Part shown: in pieces, positions 34,360 to 42,558 of the stretch
How the letters are laid out: every line of letters starts with the position of its first letter
Position numbering within the stretch: position 1 is the first letter of the stretch
Source of the DNA: an uncultured Collinsella sp.
Lineage (GTDB): Bacteria > Actinomycetota > Coriobacteriia > Coriobacteriales > Coriobacteriaceae
DNA: 64,000 nucleotides
NCBI GenBank assembly: GCA_900540845.1
Contig: UQHS01000006.1
Coordinates: 1 to 64,000 of the forward strand
Reading direction: 5' to 3'
Translations under genes and position numbers: made by a program
Notes under the pieces: generated by a model
The model's input: the letters and a program-made list of their open reading frames with translations, nothing else
Databases searched by the model: none
Told to the model about the DNA's origin: nothing

Positions 34360-35049
34360 CTACTCCTCGTCGTCGGTGTCGCTCTTCTTGGCGCGCACGC
34401 GCTTTTGCGGATTGTCGAGTTTGAAGCGCTTGACGAGCGCCTCGTAGATCTCACGGGAACGAACGCGCAGGTAGCTGCCCTTGCCGTTCTCGGCGTCGAA
34501 GTGCAGACGGCCGGCGAGCTCGGCGGCGACGGAACCGGAGATCTGGCCGTGGGCGAACGTGAAGAGCAGCGCGAGCATATCGCGGTACTCGAGGTCGCCG
34601 TGGTAGCACTGGATCGCCTCGTCGACGATGGGCCAGACCTTCTCGGAGCGGCGACGCTCGGTGGCGCCCCACACGGTGAGGAAACGGAAGGCAGACAGAC
34701 GCAGCGGCGCGGAGATCTCATCGAACAGCGCGGCCTCGGCACCCTCATACGCGGCGCCACACTCCTTGGCGTTGTCGGGCGCGAGCAGCGTCAGCGCGTC
34801 GAGAATCTCCCAGCGCGTCTGAGCCTCGGGGCGATACAGGGCGTCGATGAGCTGCTCGATGTAGGGCACGAGCAACGCCGGCTCGCGCTGGGCGAACAGG
34901 TTGACCACGCGCGCGGCCATCTGGCGAGAGCGGCGGCTCGAGCTCGAAAGGTCCTCGATGAGCGCCGAAAGGGCATCTGCGCTGTTCTCGACGCTTGCGA
35001 GACGGGAGGCCTCCTCAGGGCTCAGCTCAACTGCGGTTTCTTCTGCCAT
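34360..35049 (-). CDS. HEAT-repeat-like helical protein
   Basis: The 229-residue cytoplasmic protein is nearly all helical. Repeating units such as SSRRSRQMAARVVNLFAQ, YRPEAQTRWEILDALTLLA and SAPLRLSAFRFLTVWGA have the spacing of HEAT or armadillo repeats, which bind proteins. The last 20 residues are charged (KKSDTDDEE). It lies between a membrane protein gene and isocitrate dehydrogenase in one operon. A scaffold role is likely but no partner can be named. Confidence 0.65.
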   Translation of the reverse strand: MAEETAVELSPEEASRLASVENSADALSALIEDLSSSSRRSRQMAARVVNLFAQREPALLVPYIEQLIDALYRPEAQTRWEILDALTLLAPDNAKECGAAYEGAEAALFDEISAPLRLSAFRFLTVWGATERRRSEKVWPIVDEAIQCYHGDLEYRDMLALLFTFAHGQISGSVAAELAGRLHFDAENGKGSYLRVRSREIYEALVKRFKLDNPQKRVRAKKSDTDDEE

Positions 35050-35094
35050 GTCTTAGTACCTCTTACCTTTCCAGTAGTAGTTGCCGTGGATTCG

Positions 35095-35526
35095 CTACGA
35101 GCGATGCGAGCGTTCGTGCGTTGAGGAGCCCTGCTCGTCGACGGAGATCAGGTCGGGGCCGGCCTCGCCCGTCTTGCGACGGCGGCGATACGCCTCGCCC
35201 GTCCCCTTTTGCGCCACCTTGCGCTGGCGACGATTGATGTCCATGAAATTGTCGAGCCACTTCCAAGGGCCCACGGACTCGCCAAAGCCCATCTTGATGC
35301 CGGCGATGCCGCCCGCAAGCACGCCCATGGCGCTCACCTGGAGAAACGCCGAGCGCACGATGCTCACGAACAGGATGACGGCCACCAGGGCGGCAAGGTT
35401 GCTCAACCAGTATTGCCGCGTCGTGACGATGCGCTTGCCCTGCGCGTCGCCCAGCAAGAAGCCGATGTAGACGGCAAAGCCGAACACCATCACGTAGACG
35501 ATGGCGAAAGCCCAATCTGCCGGCAT
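35095..35526 (-). CDS. Three-helix membrane protein with basic tail
   Basis: The 143-residue protein has helices near residues 6-26, 43-62 and 65-85 and a basic cytoplasmic C-terminal half (NRRQRKVAQK, YRRRRKTGE). No family is recognised. It starts three bases after the stop of the His-rich dehydrogenase gene, whose final GAGGAG codons act as the ribosome site. It is probably co-expressed with that gene and with the HEAT protein. Confidence 0.65.
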   Translation of the reverse strand: MPADWAFAIVYVMVFGFAVYIGFLLGDAQGKRIVTTRQYWLSNLAALVAVILFVSIVRSAFLQVSAMGVLAGGIAGIKMGFGESVGPWKWLDNFMDINRRQRKVAQKGTGEAYRRRRKTGEAGPDLISVDEQGSSTHERSHRS

Positions 35527-35529
35527 GCC

Positions 35530-36618
35530 CTACTCCTCGTGGTGGCCGCCGCAGCAGCACTCGTGGTCGTGATCGTGGCCGTGGCCGCCGCAGCACTCGT
35601 GATCCTCGCCATGGTCGTGACCGCAGGCACACTCGTGGTCGTGGCCCTCGTGGTTGTGGTCGCAACCGCAATCGCACTCGTCATCGTGCTCGTGCGCCGC
35701 GGTGTACAGCGACCAGTCGAGACCCGCGGCCACCGCCTCGGCCTCCTCCTGATACAGCAGCGTGATGGCCTGCGTGCCCATGCGGCCGCCGCCGATGGCC
35801 TCGAGCATGTCGTACAGCGTGAAAGCGGTGTCGGCGCCCGGAAGGGCAAGCTCCTTCTCCTCGGCGACCGCAAGGGCCAGGCCCAGGTCCTTGAGGAAGT
35901 GCTCAACCAGGAATCCGGGCTTGTAGTCGCCGTCGAGGGCCTTGGGCGCGAGCACGTTCATGGCGCCCGTGCTTCCCGTGCCGGAGCAGATCATCTCGCG
36001 AACCTCCGCCACGTCGAGGTCGTTTTGCTGGGCGAAGGAGAGGGCGTCGGCCATGCCCACCATGGAGCTGGCGAGCGCGACCTGGTTTGCGAGCTTCGCG
36101 GCCTGGCCCTTGCCGGCGCCGCCGAAGCAGAAAATCTTGGAGGTGAAGGTCTCGAGCACCTCGCGCACGGGCTCGATATCGCGCTCGGTGCCGCCCACGA
36201 TGGCCGTGAGGGTGCCGGCGATGGCCCCGCCCTCGCCGCCCGTCACGGGGCAGTCGAAGGCGTGCTTGCCGCTCACCTCGGCCGCACCGGCGATATCGCG
36301 CGCGAGCTCGGGCGCGCTCGTGGTGAGGTCGATGAGGTAGGCGCCTTCCTTGGCGCGGGCGAGCAGGCCGTCACCTGCGAGGTAGATCTCCTCGACATCG
36401 GTGGGGAACCCGACCATGGTGAAGACGACGTCGGCGTCACGGGCGGCCTCGGCCGGGGAGTCGGCCCAGGTAGCGCCCTTGGCGACCAGGGAGTCGGCCT
36501 TGGACTTCGTGCGGTTGAAAACGGTGAGCGGATAGCCCGCGTCGAGGATGTGGCCGGCGATGGGGGCGCCCATGATGCCGGTGCCGATGAACGCGACCTT
36601 GAGGGTTTTGGTGGTCAT
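35530..36618 (-). CDS. Beta-hydroxyacid dehydrogenase with His/Cys-rich metal-binding tail
   Basis: The first 305 or so residues form a normal NAD(P)-dependent 3-hydroxyisobutyrate/tartronate-semialdehyde reductase. Key parts are GTGIMGAPIAGHI, the substrate-binding DCPVTGGEGGA and the catalytic Lys in GKGQAAKLANQ. The last 54 residues are different: 15 His and 10 Cys among Asp, Glu and Gly, in units such as HDHE, CGHDHG and ECC. Such tails bind Ni, Zn or Cu. I know of no standard member of this enzyme family with one. AGGAG precedes ATG 36618. It heads the operon down to isocitrate dehydrogenase. Confidence 0.88.
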   Translation of the reverse strand: MTTKTLKVAFIGTGIMGAPIAGHILDAGYPLTVFNRTKSKADSLVAKGATWADSPAEAARDADVVFTMVGFPTDVEEIYLAGDGLLARAKEGAYLIDLTTSAPELARDIAGAAEVSGKHAFDCPVTGGEGGAIAGTLTAIVGGTERDIEPVREVLETFTSKIFCFGGAGKGQAAKLANQVALASSMVGMADALSFAQQNDLDVAEVREMICSGTGSTGAMNVLAPKALDGDYKPGFLVEHFLKDLGLALAVAEEKELALPGADTAFTLYDMLEAIGGGRMGTQAITLLYQEEAEAVAAGLDWSLYTAAHEHDDECDCGCDHNHEGHDHECACGHDHGEDHECCGGHGHDHDHECCCGGHHEE

Positions 36619-36745
36619 ATGTGTACTCCTAATCGTCGGGTTGAGATGCAATCTTACCAATGGGCCGCCGGCGCCGCAGGCAGACGGCGCAGATGGGCCA
36701 TCGGTGCCAAGGGCGCATGACGCACCGGAGGGGCGAAGGGCTCTG

Positions 36746-37702
36746 CTACTCCCCGCGCACGCGGTTGGCGATGCGGTCGGTGAGCGAGATCTTGTCCGCG
36801 CGGTTGTTGCCCCAGAAGACGATGGCGACCATGCCCGGACCGACATGCGCGCCGATGGTCGGCCCCACCGAGCCGCGCAAAATGGTGAGGTCCTCGCAAC
36901 CAGGCTCCTTGCGCACGGCGGCCTCCAGCCAATCCGCGTCCTTCTCGGCATCGGCCGAGACGATCGCGAGCGGCAGCTGCGGGTCGAGCTCGTAGTTCTC
37001 CTTAAAGGATTTGACGAGCGACTTGAGTGCCTTCTTGCGCCCGCGGTTCACGCCGATGAGCGACAGCGAGCCAGAGAGATCGAACGAGAGCTCGGGCTTG
37101 ATGTCGAGCTTTGAGGACAGCGACGCCGCCGCAGGCGGGATGCGGCCGCCCGCCGCGAGCGCATCGAGCCCGTCGAGCGTGAAGTAGCCGTGCACGTAGG
37201 TCTTCGCCTCGTTTGCCCAGTCGGCAAGCTGGCGCGCCGTGAGGCCCGCCGCACGCTGACGCACGGCCTCCATCGCCAGCAGGGCGCCACACGAGCAGGG
37301 CAGGGAGTTGTCGACCACGTACAGCTCGAAGCCGGGGTAGTCGGCGCGGACCTGCTGGGCGGCGTTGCACGCGGAGTTGTAGCTGGAAGACAGGGCGCTG
37401 GTAAAGCACAGGTAGACCGTCGGGGTACCTTCTTCGGCGCACTTGGTGAAGAACTCCAGATACGTGCCGAGGGAGACCGCCGAGGTGGAGGCTTTCGAGC
37501 CCGCACGAAGCTTGTCGTAAAACTCCTTGGGCGTCACGCTGGACCATATGTCGTCGACGAATTCCTCGCCGTCGATGATGTACGGGAACCCCAGGATATC
37601 GACGTCGAGCGTGGCGGCGATTTCGGGCGTGAAGTCGGAGCAGGTGTCGACGACGATACGGCACGGGCCCAGACTGTCCGTCGAGGCATGTGCAGTGTCC
37701 AT
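36746..37702 (-). CDS. DegV family fatty-acid-binding protein
   Basis: DegV (FakB-type) proteins hold a fatty acid for the FakA kinase. The 318-residue protein has the N-terminal VVDTCSDFTPEIA, the ligand-binding TSALSSSYNSACNAA, a central GRIPPAAA and C-terminal GPTIGAHVGPGMVAI, all characteristic. GAAGGGA precedes ATG 37702; the extra 12 codons upstream look non-coding. No fakA lies in the window, so its partner must be elsewhere. Confidence 0.92.
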   Translation of the reverse strand: MDTAHASTDSLGPCRIVVDTCSDFTPEIAATLDVDILGFPYIIDGEEFVDDIWSSVTPKEFYDKLRAGSKASTSAVSLGTYLEFFTKCAEEGTPTVYLCFTSALSSSYNSACNAAQQVRADYPGFELYVVDNSLPCSCGALLAMEAVRQRAAGLTARQLADWANEAKTYVHGYFTLDGLDALAAGGRIPPAAASLSSKLDIKPELSFDLSGSLSLIGVNRGRKKALKSLVKSFKENYELDPQLPLAIVSADAEKDADWLEAAVRKEPGCEDLTILRGSVGPTIGAHVGPGMVAIVFWGNNRADKISLTDRIANRVRGE

Positions 37703-37778
37703 AGACAATCCCTTCGTACGAAAGTGGCGGCCACCCACATGGGATGACCGCCATCCAAATCATGCAATGGAAGCTATT

Positions 37779-38363
37779 TTACTCGCCCTCTACCTCAAGT
37801 TTAGGCCTGATGATGCCGTATCCACCATTCTTACGGTGATACACCACATTGATGAGGCCCGTCGTGCTGTTCTCGAAGACGTAGAAGTCATGGCCGAGGA
37901 GGTCGGTTTGGATGAGCGCCTGCTCGTCGGTCATCGGGGTGAGGTCGATTTCCTTCACGCGGACGAGCTGGTCGTCTTCATCCTCGGGAATAAGCAGGTC
38001 CGCGAGGTCTGCCACGGGCTCGACCGGGGCGACATCGGCAGCGGACGGGCCGCCCTGGCGGCCGTCGACCACGCGTGTCTTGAACTTGCGCAGCTGACGC
38101 ATCGCCTTGTCGGCGGCGAGGTCGATGGCGGCGTACATATCGGCGCCGTGCTCGGCAACGCGAATCACAGAACCGCGTGCGCGAACCGTTACCTCAACGA
38201 TTGCGGGATTGGGGTTTGAAGGGTTCTTCTCATAGCGTAAAACGACGTCGGCGGTCATGGGCTCGATGTCGAATACCTTGAGGGCTTCGCCGATCTTGTC
38301 ATCGACGTGGGCACGCAGAGCGTCGGTAACCGTAGTCTTGCGACCGGAGACCTTGATATCCAT
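37779..38363 (-). CDS. hpf: Ribosome hibernation promoting factor, long form
   Basis: Long HPF dimerises 70S ribosomes into inactive 100S particles under stress. The 194-residue protein has an N-terminal S30AE domain (IKVSGRKTTVTDALRAHV, then VVLRYEKNPSNPNPAIVEVTV) and a C-terminal dimerisation domain (VRVKEIDLTPMTDEQAL to HDFYVFENSTTGLINVVYHRKNGGYGII, given here as end points). A roughly 50-residue acidic linker joins them. GGAG precedes ATG 38363. Confidence 0.95.
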   Translation of the reverse strand: MDIKVSGRKTTVTDALRAHVDDKIGEALKVFDIEPMTADVVLRYEKNPSNPNPAIVEVTVRARGSVIRVAEHGADMYAAIDLAADKAMRQLRKFKTRVVDGRQGGPSAADVAPVEPVADLADLLIPEDEDDQLVRVKEIDLTPMTDEQALIQTDLLGHDFYVFENSTTGLINVVYHRKNGGYGIIRPKLEVEGE

Positions 38364-38509
38364 ACGTGACTCCAATCTATCCGGGGATAGGACCATGTCC
38401 TTGTTGTACCCAAGAACAACCGGTCCACACGTTAAGATATCGTGCTCCCGTTGACTGGAGTAAACGCGCGCGTCCGCCGAATTCTCGTGGCATAAGCGCG
38501 CGAAGACGG

Positions 38510-39487
38510 TTAGCCCATGGAGTTGATGTCGCCTTCGATGGTGAACTGGTCGGATTCTCCCTGGTCGGCGGGCTCCTCCACCGCATCTTCATCGGTGACG
38601 TTCCCATCGCTGAGCCCCTGGAGGCGCATGCTGCTCAAGCTCATCGGAAGCGATCCGTACCAGCTGCGGAAGATGGTGTCGAGCACGCCCTCGTTCGCAA
38701 GGGCGGTCAGCGCGTTTTCGACCTCCTCGGCGACGGCGGTCGAGGCCTCGAGGACACCGACGCCGTACGTGGTGACATCCCCGATCGTCGCCACGAACGT
38801 CGCGTCGGGGTAGGCGCGGGCGAGATAAGCGCCGGCGGTGGCGTCGCAGGCGACATAGGACGCCTGGCCGGCGGCGAGCGCCTCGAAGCACTCGTTCACG
38901 TTGGCGCACGTCTTGAGCGTCGCGTTGATGCCGCCGCGGACGAGCGCATCCTGGGCGGCCGAGCCGCTTTGCACCGCGATGACGACACCGGAGAGGGCGG
39001 CGGCGTCCAGCGAGGTCGAGATGGAGGAGCCCTTCTCGACGATGGTGAAGATGGACGAGGCGTTCTCCATGATGGAGTCGCTCACCTCAATCGTGTCGTC
39101 GGCATCCGCCGTCTTCATGCCGATATACATATCGGCCTCGCGGTCGGCAAGGGCGCCATCGGCGTTCGCCGTGGAAACGATGGCAAGGTCGAGACCCATG
39201 CGCTCGGCGAGCGCGCGGGCGATATCGGCGTAGTACCCGGCGGCGAGCCCATCGGCATCGGTCATCGCCTGGGGGGCGTCGGTGGTGTCCATCGCGACCG
39301 TGAGCACGCCCTCATTCACCAGGTCGGCCGCTCCCAGCTTGGCCTCGACGCGCGGACGCTCGACCTCGGCGATGGAGGGGGTGGTGAGGGCGCAGCCCGA
39401 AAGCCCGAGCGCCAGCGCGCACGCACATGCTCCCGCAGCGACCTTCTTGAGCCAAGGAGCCCAACCGACCTGAGCGTTGCAAACCAT
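38510..39487 (-). CDS. Substrate-binding lipoprotein of an amino-acid-type ABC importer
   Basis: The 325-residue protein begins with a signal peptide and lipobox (LGLSGC), so it is anchored outside the membrane. The mature part has the bacterial periplasmic-binding family 3 pattern: GVLTVAMDTTDAPQA, GYYADIARALAERMGL and GVVIAVQSGSAAQDAL. Relatives bind polar amino acids. No permease or ATPase gene is adjacent. Two ATGs compete (39487 and 39490); the first has a better seven-base gap from GGGGG. A Glu/Asp-rich tail ends the protein. Confidence 0.85.
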   Translation of the reverse strand: MVCNAQVGWAPWLKKVAAGACACALALGLSGCALTTPSIAEVERPRVEAKLGAADLVNEGVLTVAMDTTDAPQAMTDADGLAAGYYADIARALAERMGLDLAIVSTANADGALADREADMYIGMKTADADDTIEVSDSIMENASSIFTIVEKGSSISTSLDAAALSGVVIAVQSGSAAQDALVRGGINATLKTCANVNECFEALAAGQASYVACDATAGAYLARAYPDATFVATIGDVTTYGVGVLEASTAVAEEVENALTALANEGVLDTIFRSWYGSLPMSLSSMRLQGLSDGNVTDEDAVEEPADQGESDQFTIEGDINSMG

Positions 39488-39508
39488 CATCTTTCCCCCG
39501 AACGACAC

Positions 39509-39842
39509 GCCCGATTGTTCGCCCGCACCGATGCGTGCGGGCGCTCGATATCAATGTCCCTCCAGCTGACCTGGTTTTTGACCCCACACCTGCGCACCGG
39601 GGCGTTTGCTCGGCCACCGCAGTGACTTCACGACTAACCCGCTCGCCCGCGAGACACCTATTGCCTCAAAAGAATAAGACGGACGGTGCGACTGACCTCT
39701 AGGACGCGCCATGATCGCCTCTGCGCGCACGCATTGGCTTACGTGGATCCCTTTGACCGCGTCTGTCCTGGACTAAGGAGCCTGGGCGCGCCGCCCAACA
39801 GCCCCCGCAACCACAGCCTGGAAGGAACTGCGGGGCATTATA
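39509..39842 (-). promoter_or_regulatory. Long structured leader with consensus -10 box
   Basis: The gap between comF and the lipoprotein gene has a perfect TATAAT (39837-39842, minus strand) and then about 340 bases before the start codon. The leader contains several hairpins: CACGTA/TGCGTG near 39730-39750, GGGCG/CGCCC near 39783-39796, and GCCCGCAC/GTGCGGGC just ahead of the ribosome site. No open frame fits. It could be a riboswitch-like leader or a separate small RNA. I could not match it to a named class. Confidence 0.4.
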
Positions 39843-39961
39843 CCGCAGGTTGCAAGGGGTGTGAGCAAAGAGGGGCCAAAAGCGGCGCGGGGCGCGGGGC
39901 TCGCAGTGCGCGAGATCCGCCTCGAAACCCGCTCGGTGGCAGGTGCGCAGGGCGGGATGCC

Positions 39962-40777
39962 TTACGCCCACACCCGCGCGAAGGCCAGGGCATCCACATG
40001 CTCCGCGCCCGCATCGACAAGCGCCGAGGCGGCCGCATTGAGCGTCGAGCCGGTGGTGATGACGTCATCGATGAGCAGCAGCCGCATGTCTCCCACGGGC
40101 TCGACCACCTCATACGCGCCTCGGCCCGCAGCCCACCGCTCCTCCCGCGTGAACACACGTTGGTCGGCGGCACCATGCTTTACCAGGGCGTCGTGCACGG
40201 GCAAGCCCACCATCTCCGCAAGCTCGCGCGCAATCGCCTCCATATGGTCGAACCCTCGGCGGCGATACGCCTGCGCCGTGACAGGGACGAACACGATGGC
40301 GTCGGTTGAGGTCAGCAGCCCTCCATACCGATCGGGAGCGCAGCGCTCGGCATCGATTGCGGCCCGCGCTAACACCGACGCGATCTCGCGGGCCAACCTA
40401 CGCTCCCCGCCATCCTTGTATGCGCGCACGATCCGCGCGGGCGGGCCCTCAAACACCGTCGCCGCCAAACAGCGGTCGTGCGCGCCAGGCTCCATGTCGC
40501 ATTCCGTGCAGACAAGCCTTCCCGCGGGCGCGCCACAGTACCTGCACGATTCGCGCGGGTCGATGCGCACCATCGCGTCGAGACAGGCATCGCATATGAG
40601 CCTGCCGGGCCTTTCGCACGCGGCACAGCGCGTGGGACTCAGCAACTCGAGCACATGGTGGGCGCAGGCGCGCGCAAGGCGTCGCGCGGCGAGATGAACC
40701 TCGGGGCGTAGGTTCGATGCCCCGGGCACGGCGCGCTCAGGCAGGTCCGAGCCGCCGTGTGCGGCGTGAGCCGGCAA
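39962..40777 (-). CDS. ComF family phosphoribosyltransferase-like protein
   Basis: ComF proteins are linked to DNA uptake in competent bacteria and carry a zinc site plus a phosphoribosyltransferase fold. Visible are the four-Cys zinc region (CAACERPG, CDACL, CRYCGAP, CTEC), RAYKDGGERRLA, VFVPVTAQAYRRRGFDHMEAIA and the PRPP loop LLLIDDVITTGSTL. The open frame runs to 40933, but that end overlaps the ricT terminator. TTG 40777, preceded by AGGGGG, is my preferred start; a start further inside is possible. Confidence 0.85.
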   Translation of the reverse strand: MPAHAAHGGSDLPERAVPGASNLRPEVHLAARRLARACAHHVLELLSPTRCAACERPGRLICDACLDAMVRIDPRESCRYCGAPAGRLVCTECDMEPGAHDRCLAATVFEGPPARIVRAYKDGGERRLAREIASVLARAAIDAERCAPDRYGGLLTSTDAIVFVPVTAQAYRRRGFDHMEAIARELAEMVGLPVHDALVKHGAADQRVFTREERWAAGRGAYEVVEPVGDMRLLLIDDVITTGSTLNAAASALVDAGAEHVDALAFARVWA

Positions 40778-40856
40778 AGCACCCCCTGTTGGCGGAGGCG
40801 CGCAGCCTTCCGCTTGGTCGTCGAACGGAAACCTATCATGTTTCTGACACGGTATG

Positions 40857-40889
40857 AAAAAGCCCTCCCCCGTCGAAGCGAGGGAGGGC
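40857..40889 (-). terminator. Rho-independent terminator of the topA-tmk-holB-ricT run
   Basis: GCCCTCCC and GGGAGGGC enclose a 12-base loop and are followed by TTTTTCAT on the minus strand, about 45 bp past the ricT stop. Confidence 0.88.
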
Positions 40890-40935
40890 GATGTGACATC
40901 TTGGTCGCATGCGCCTGACACGAAGGCGCGCATGG

Positions 40936-42558
40936 CTATTCCGCCGAAGGCGTTGCGGGGGCCGAGCCCTCACCGCCGTCCTGCTTGGGCTTGCGGCGGG
41001 TGCGGCGACGGCGCTTTTTGGGGGCGTCCTCGCCAGAGGCCTGGGCGTCCTGCGCGGGGCGCGCCTGAGCGCCTCCCCCATCGCCCGGACGGCGGCGCTG
41101 CACCTTAACCTCGCCATCCACGAGCTGCTCGGCAACCGACTTCACCTCGGGCTTGCGCGTGCGACGACGACGCGAGGAGGAACCCTCCCCGGCAGGCTGC
41201 GCGGCGTCGGTACCGGAGCTCGCCACGTGCTTGCGGCGGCTGCGGCCGGATGCTGCGTCGGCATTGGAAGCGGAGCGCTCATCGGCGCGTGGGGCACCTG
41301 CCGCAGCCTCGCTGGCGCGATGGCGGCGACGGCGGGACGGCGCGGAGGATTCCTGAGCCTGCCCCTGCTCAGCCTGGGAAGTCACGCTGCACTCCTCGCC
41401 CGCAGCGGAACGACGGCGACGACGGCGCGAGCTGCCGGCGCCTCCCTCGCCCGCGTTCGCGTCCTTACCCTTGGTAGGAGCCGTGGCTCCAGAGCCCTTC
41501 TTAGAGCGGGAGACTCCCTTGCCGCCCTGGTCGAACTTGGCGGCCTCCTCCTCGCGCATGCGGCGGCGACGGGGAGTGGGGCCAGAGGCGACGATGCGGT
41601 CGGCGCGATCGAGGCCATCGCCCACGTCGACGCCGTTTTGACGGTCGAGCTCCATCAGGGCGAGGGCGAGCTCGGGCGACTCGAGGCGCTCGAGCACATC
41701 GCGGGTCACGCAGTCGGGGCGGCAGGAGCAGCCCTGCGTCTCGCAGCGCTTCTTGTTCTCGTCCGTGCAGGTCATGTCGGCGAGGTCCACGCGAAACACC
41801 TTGCCGTTCTCAAGCCTCAGCACCAGCTGCTCGCGCGGCGTGTTGTACTCCATGATGCGGGCCTTGCCGAGCGGGGTGTCGATGAGCGTCTTCTTTTTGG
41901 GGGCGCGGGACTTGAAGTCCTTGTACGCCTCGAACTCGTAGCGCAGGCAACACATGAGACGGCCGCACACGCCCGAGATCTTGGCGGAGTTGAGCGGGAG
42001 GTCCTGCTCCTTGGCCATGCGGATGGACACGGGCTCGAACTGGCCGCCAAAACGGGTGCAGCACAGCTCCTGGCCGCACGTGGCGTAGCCGCCCTGCAGG
42101 CGGGTCTCATCGCGCACGCCGATTTGGCGCATGTCAACGCGCACGTGGAAATGGGCGGAGAGGTCTTTCACAAGTTGGCGAAAGTCGACGCGATCCTCGG
42201 CCGCGAAGTAAAAGACGGCCTTCTCCCCGCCGAACAGGTACTCGACACCGACGGGCTTCATGTCCAGGTCGTTTTTCTCCACCAGGCGGCGGAAGTCGAA
42301 CATGGCGTCCTCACCAGCATCGGCCAGGTCGTCTGCGCGGTCGAGGTCGGCGTCGGTCGCGACGCGCACCACGGGCTTGAGCGGCGCGGCGAGCTCGGAG
42401 GTGTCGACCTGATAAGGGTCGGCCGTGACGAGGCCGATCTCGGTGCCGCGCTCGGTGGTGCAGATGGCGTGATCGCCCTCGAGGATGTCGAGGTCGCGCG
42501 GATCGAACCACAGCTCGCGCGCGGCGAACGCAAATTTAACGGGAACAACTACGGGCAT
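40936..42558 (-). CDS. ricT: RicT/PSP1-domain protein with long Arg-rich tail
   Basis: RicT (YaaT) is part of the Y-complex that in Bacillus controls RNase Y and carries an Fe-S cluster with partners. The first 290 of 540 residues are the PSP1 domain: GVEYLFGGEKAVFYFAAEDRVDFR (two ends of the region), TCGQELCCTRFG, VCGRLMCCLRYE and LADMTCTDENKKRCE, with the Cys set conserved. The remaining 250 residues are a low-complexity tail with five basic blocks such as SRRRRRRSA and KKRRRRTRRKPK, resembling RNA-binding regions. It overlaps holB by ten bases. Confidence 0.88.
   Translation of the reverse strand: MPVVVPVKFAFAARELWFDPRDLDILEGDHAICTTERGTEIGLVTADPYQVDTSELAAPLKPVVRVATDADLDRADDLADAGEDAMFDFRRLVEKNDLDMKPVGVEYLFGGEKAVFYFAAEDRVDFRQLVKDLSAHFHVRVDMRQIGVRDETRLQGGYATCGQELCCTRFGGQFEPVSIRMAKEQDLPLNSAKISGVCGRLMCCLRYEFEAYKDFKSRAPKKKTLIDTPLGKARIMEYNTPREQLVLRLENGKVFRVDLADMTCTDENKKRCETQGCSCRPDCVTRDVLERLESPELALALMELDRQNGVDVGDGLDRADRIVASGPTPRRRRMREEEAAKFDQGGKGVSRSKKGSGATAPTKGKDANAGEGGAGSSRRRRRRSAAGEECSVTSQAEQGQAQESSAPSRRRRHRASEAAAGAPRADERSASNADAASGRSRRKHVASSGTDAAQPAGEGSSSRRRRTRKPEVKSVAEQLVDGEVKVQRRRPGDGGGAQARPAQDAQASGEDAPKKRRRRTRRKPKQDGGEGSAPATPSAE

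Noticed and set aside
39509..39842. SRP RNA, 6S RNA, RNase P RNA or a T-box
   Set aside because: I looked for their signature sequences (for example GGAAGGAAGCAG loops or AGGGTGGNACCGCG) and found only weak, partial likeness.
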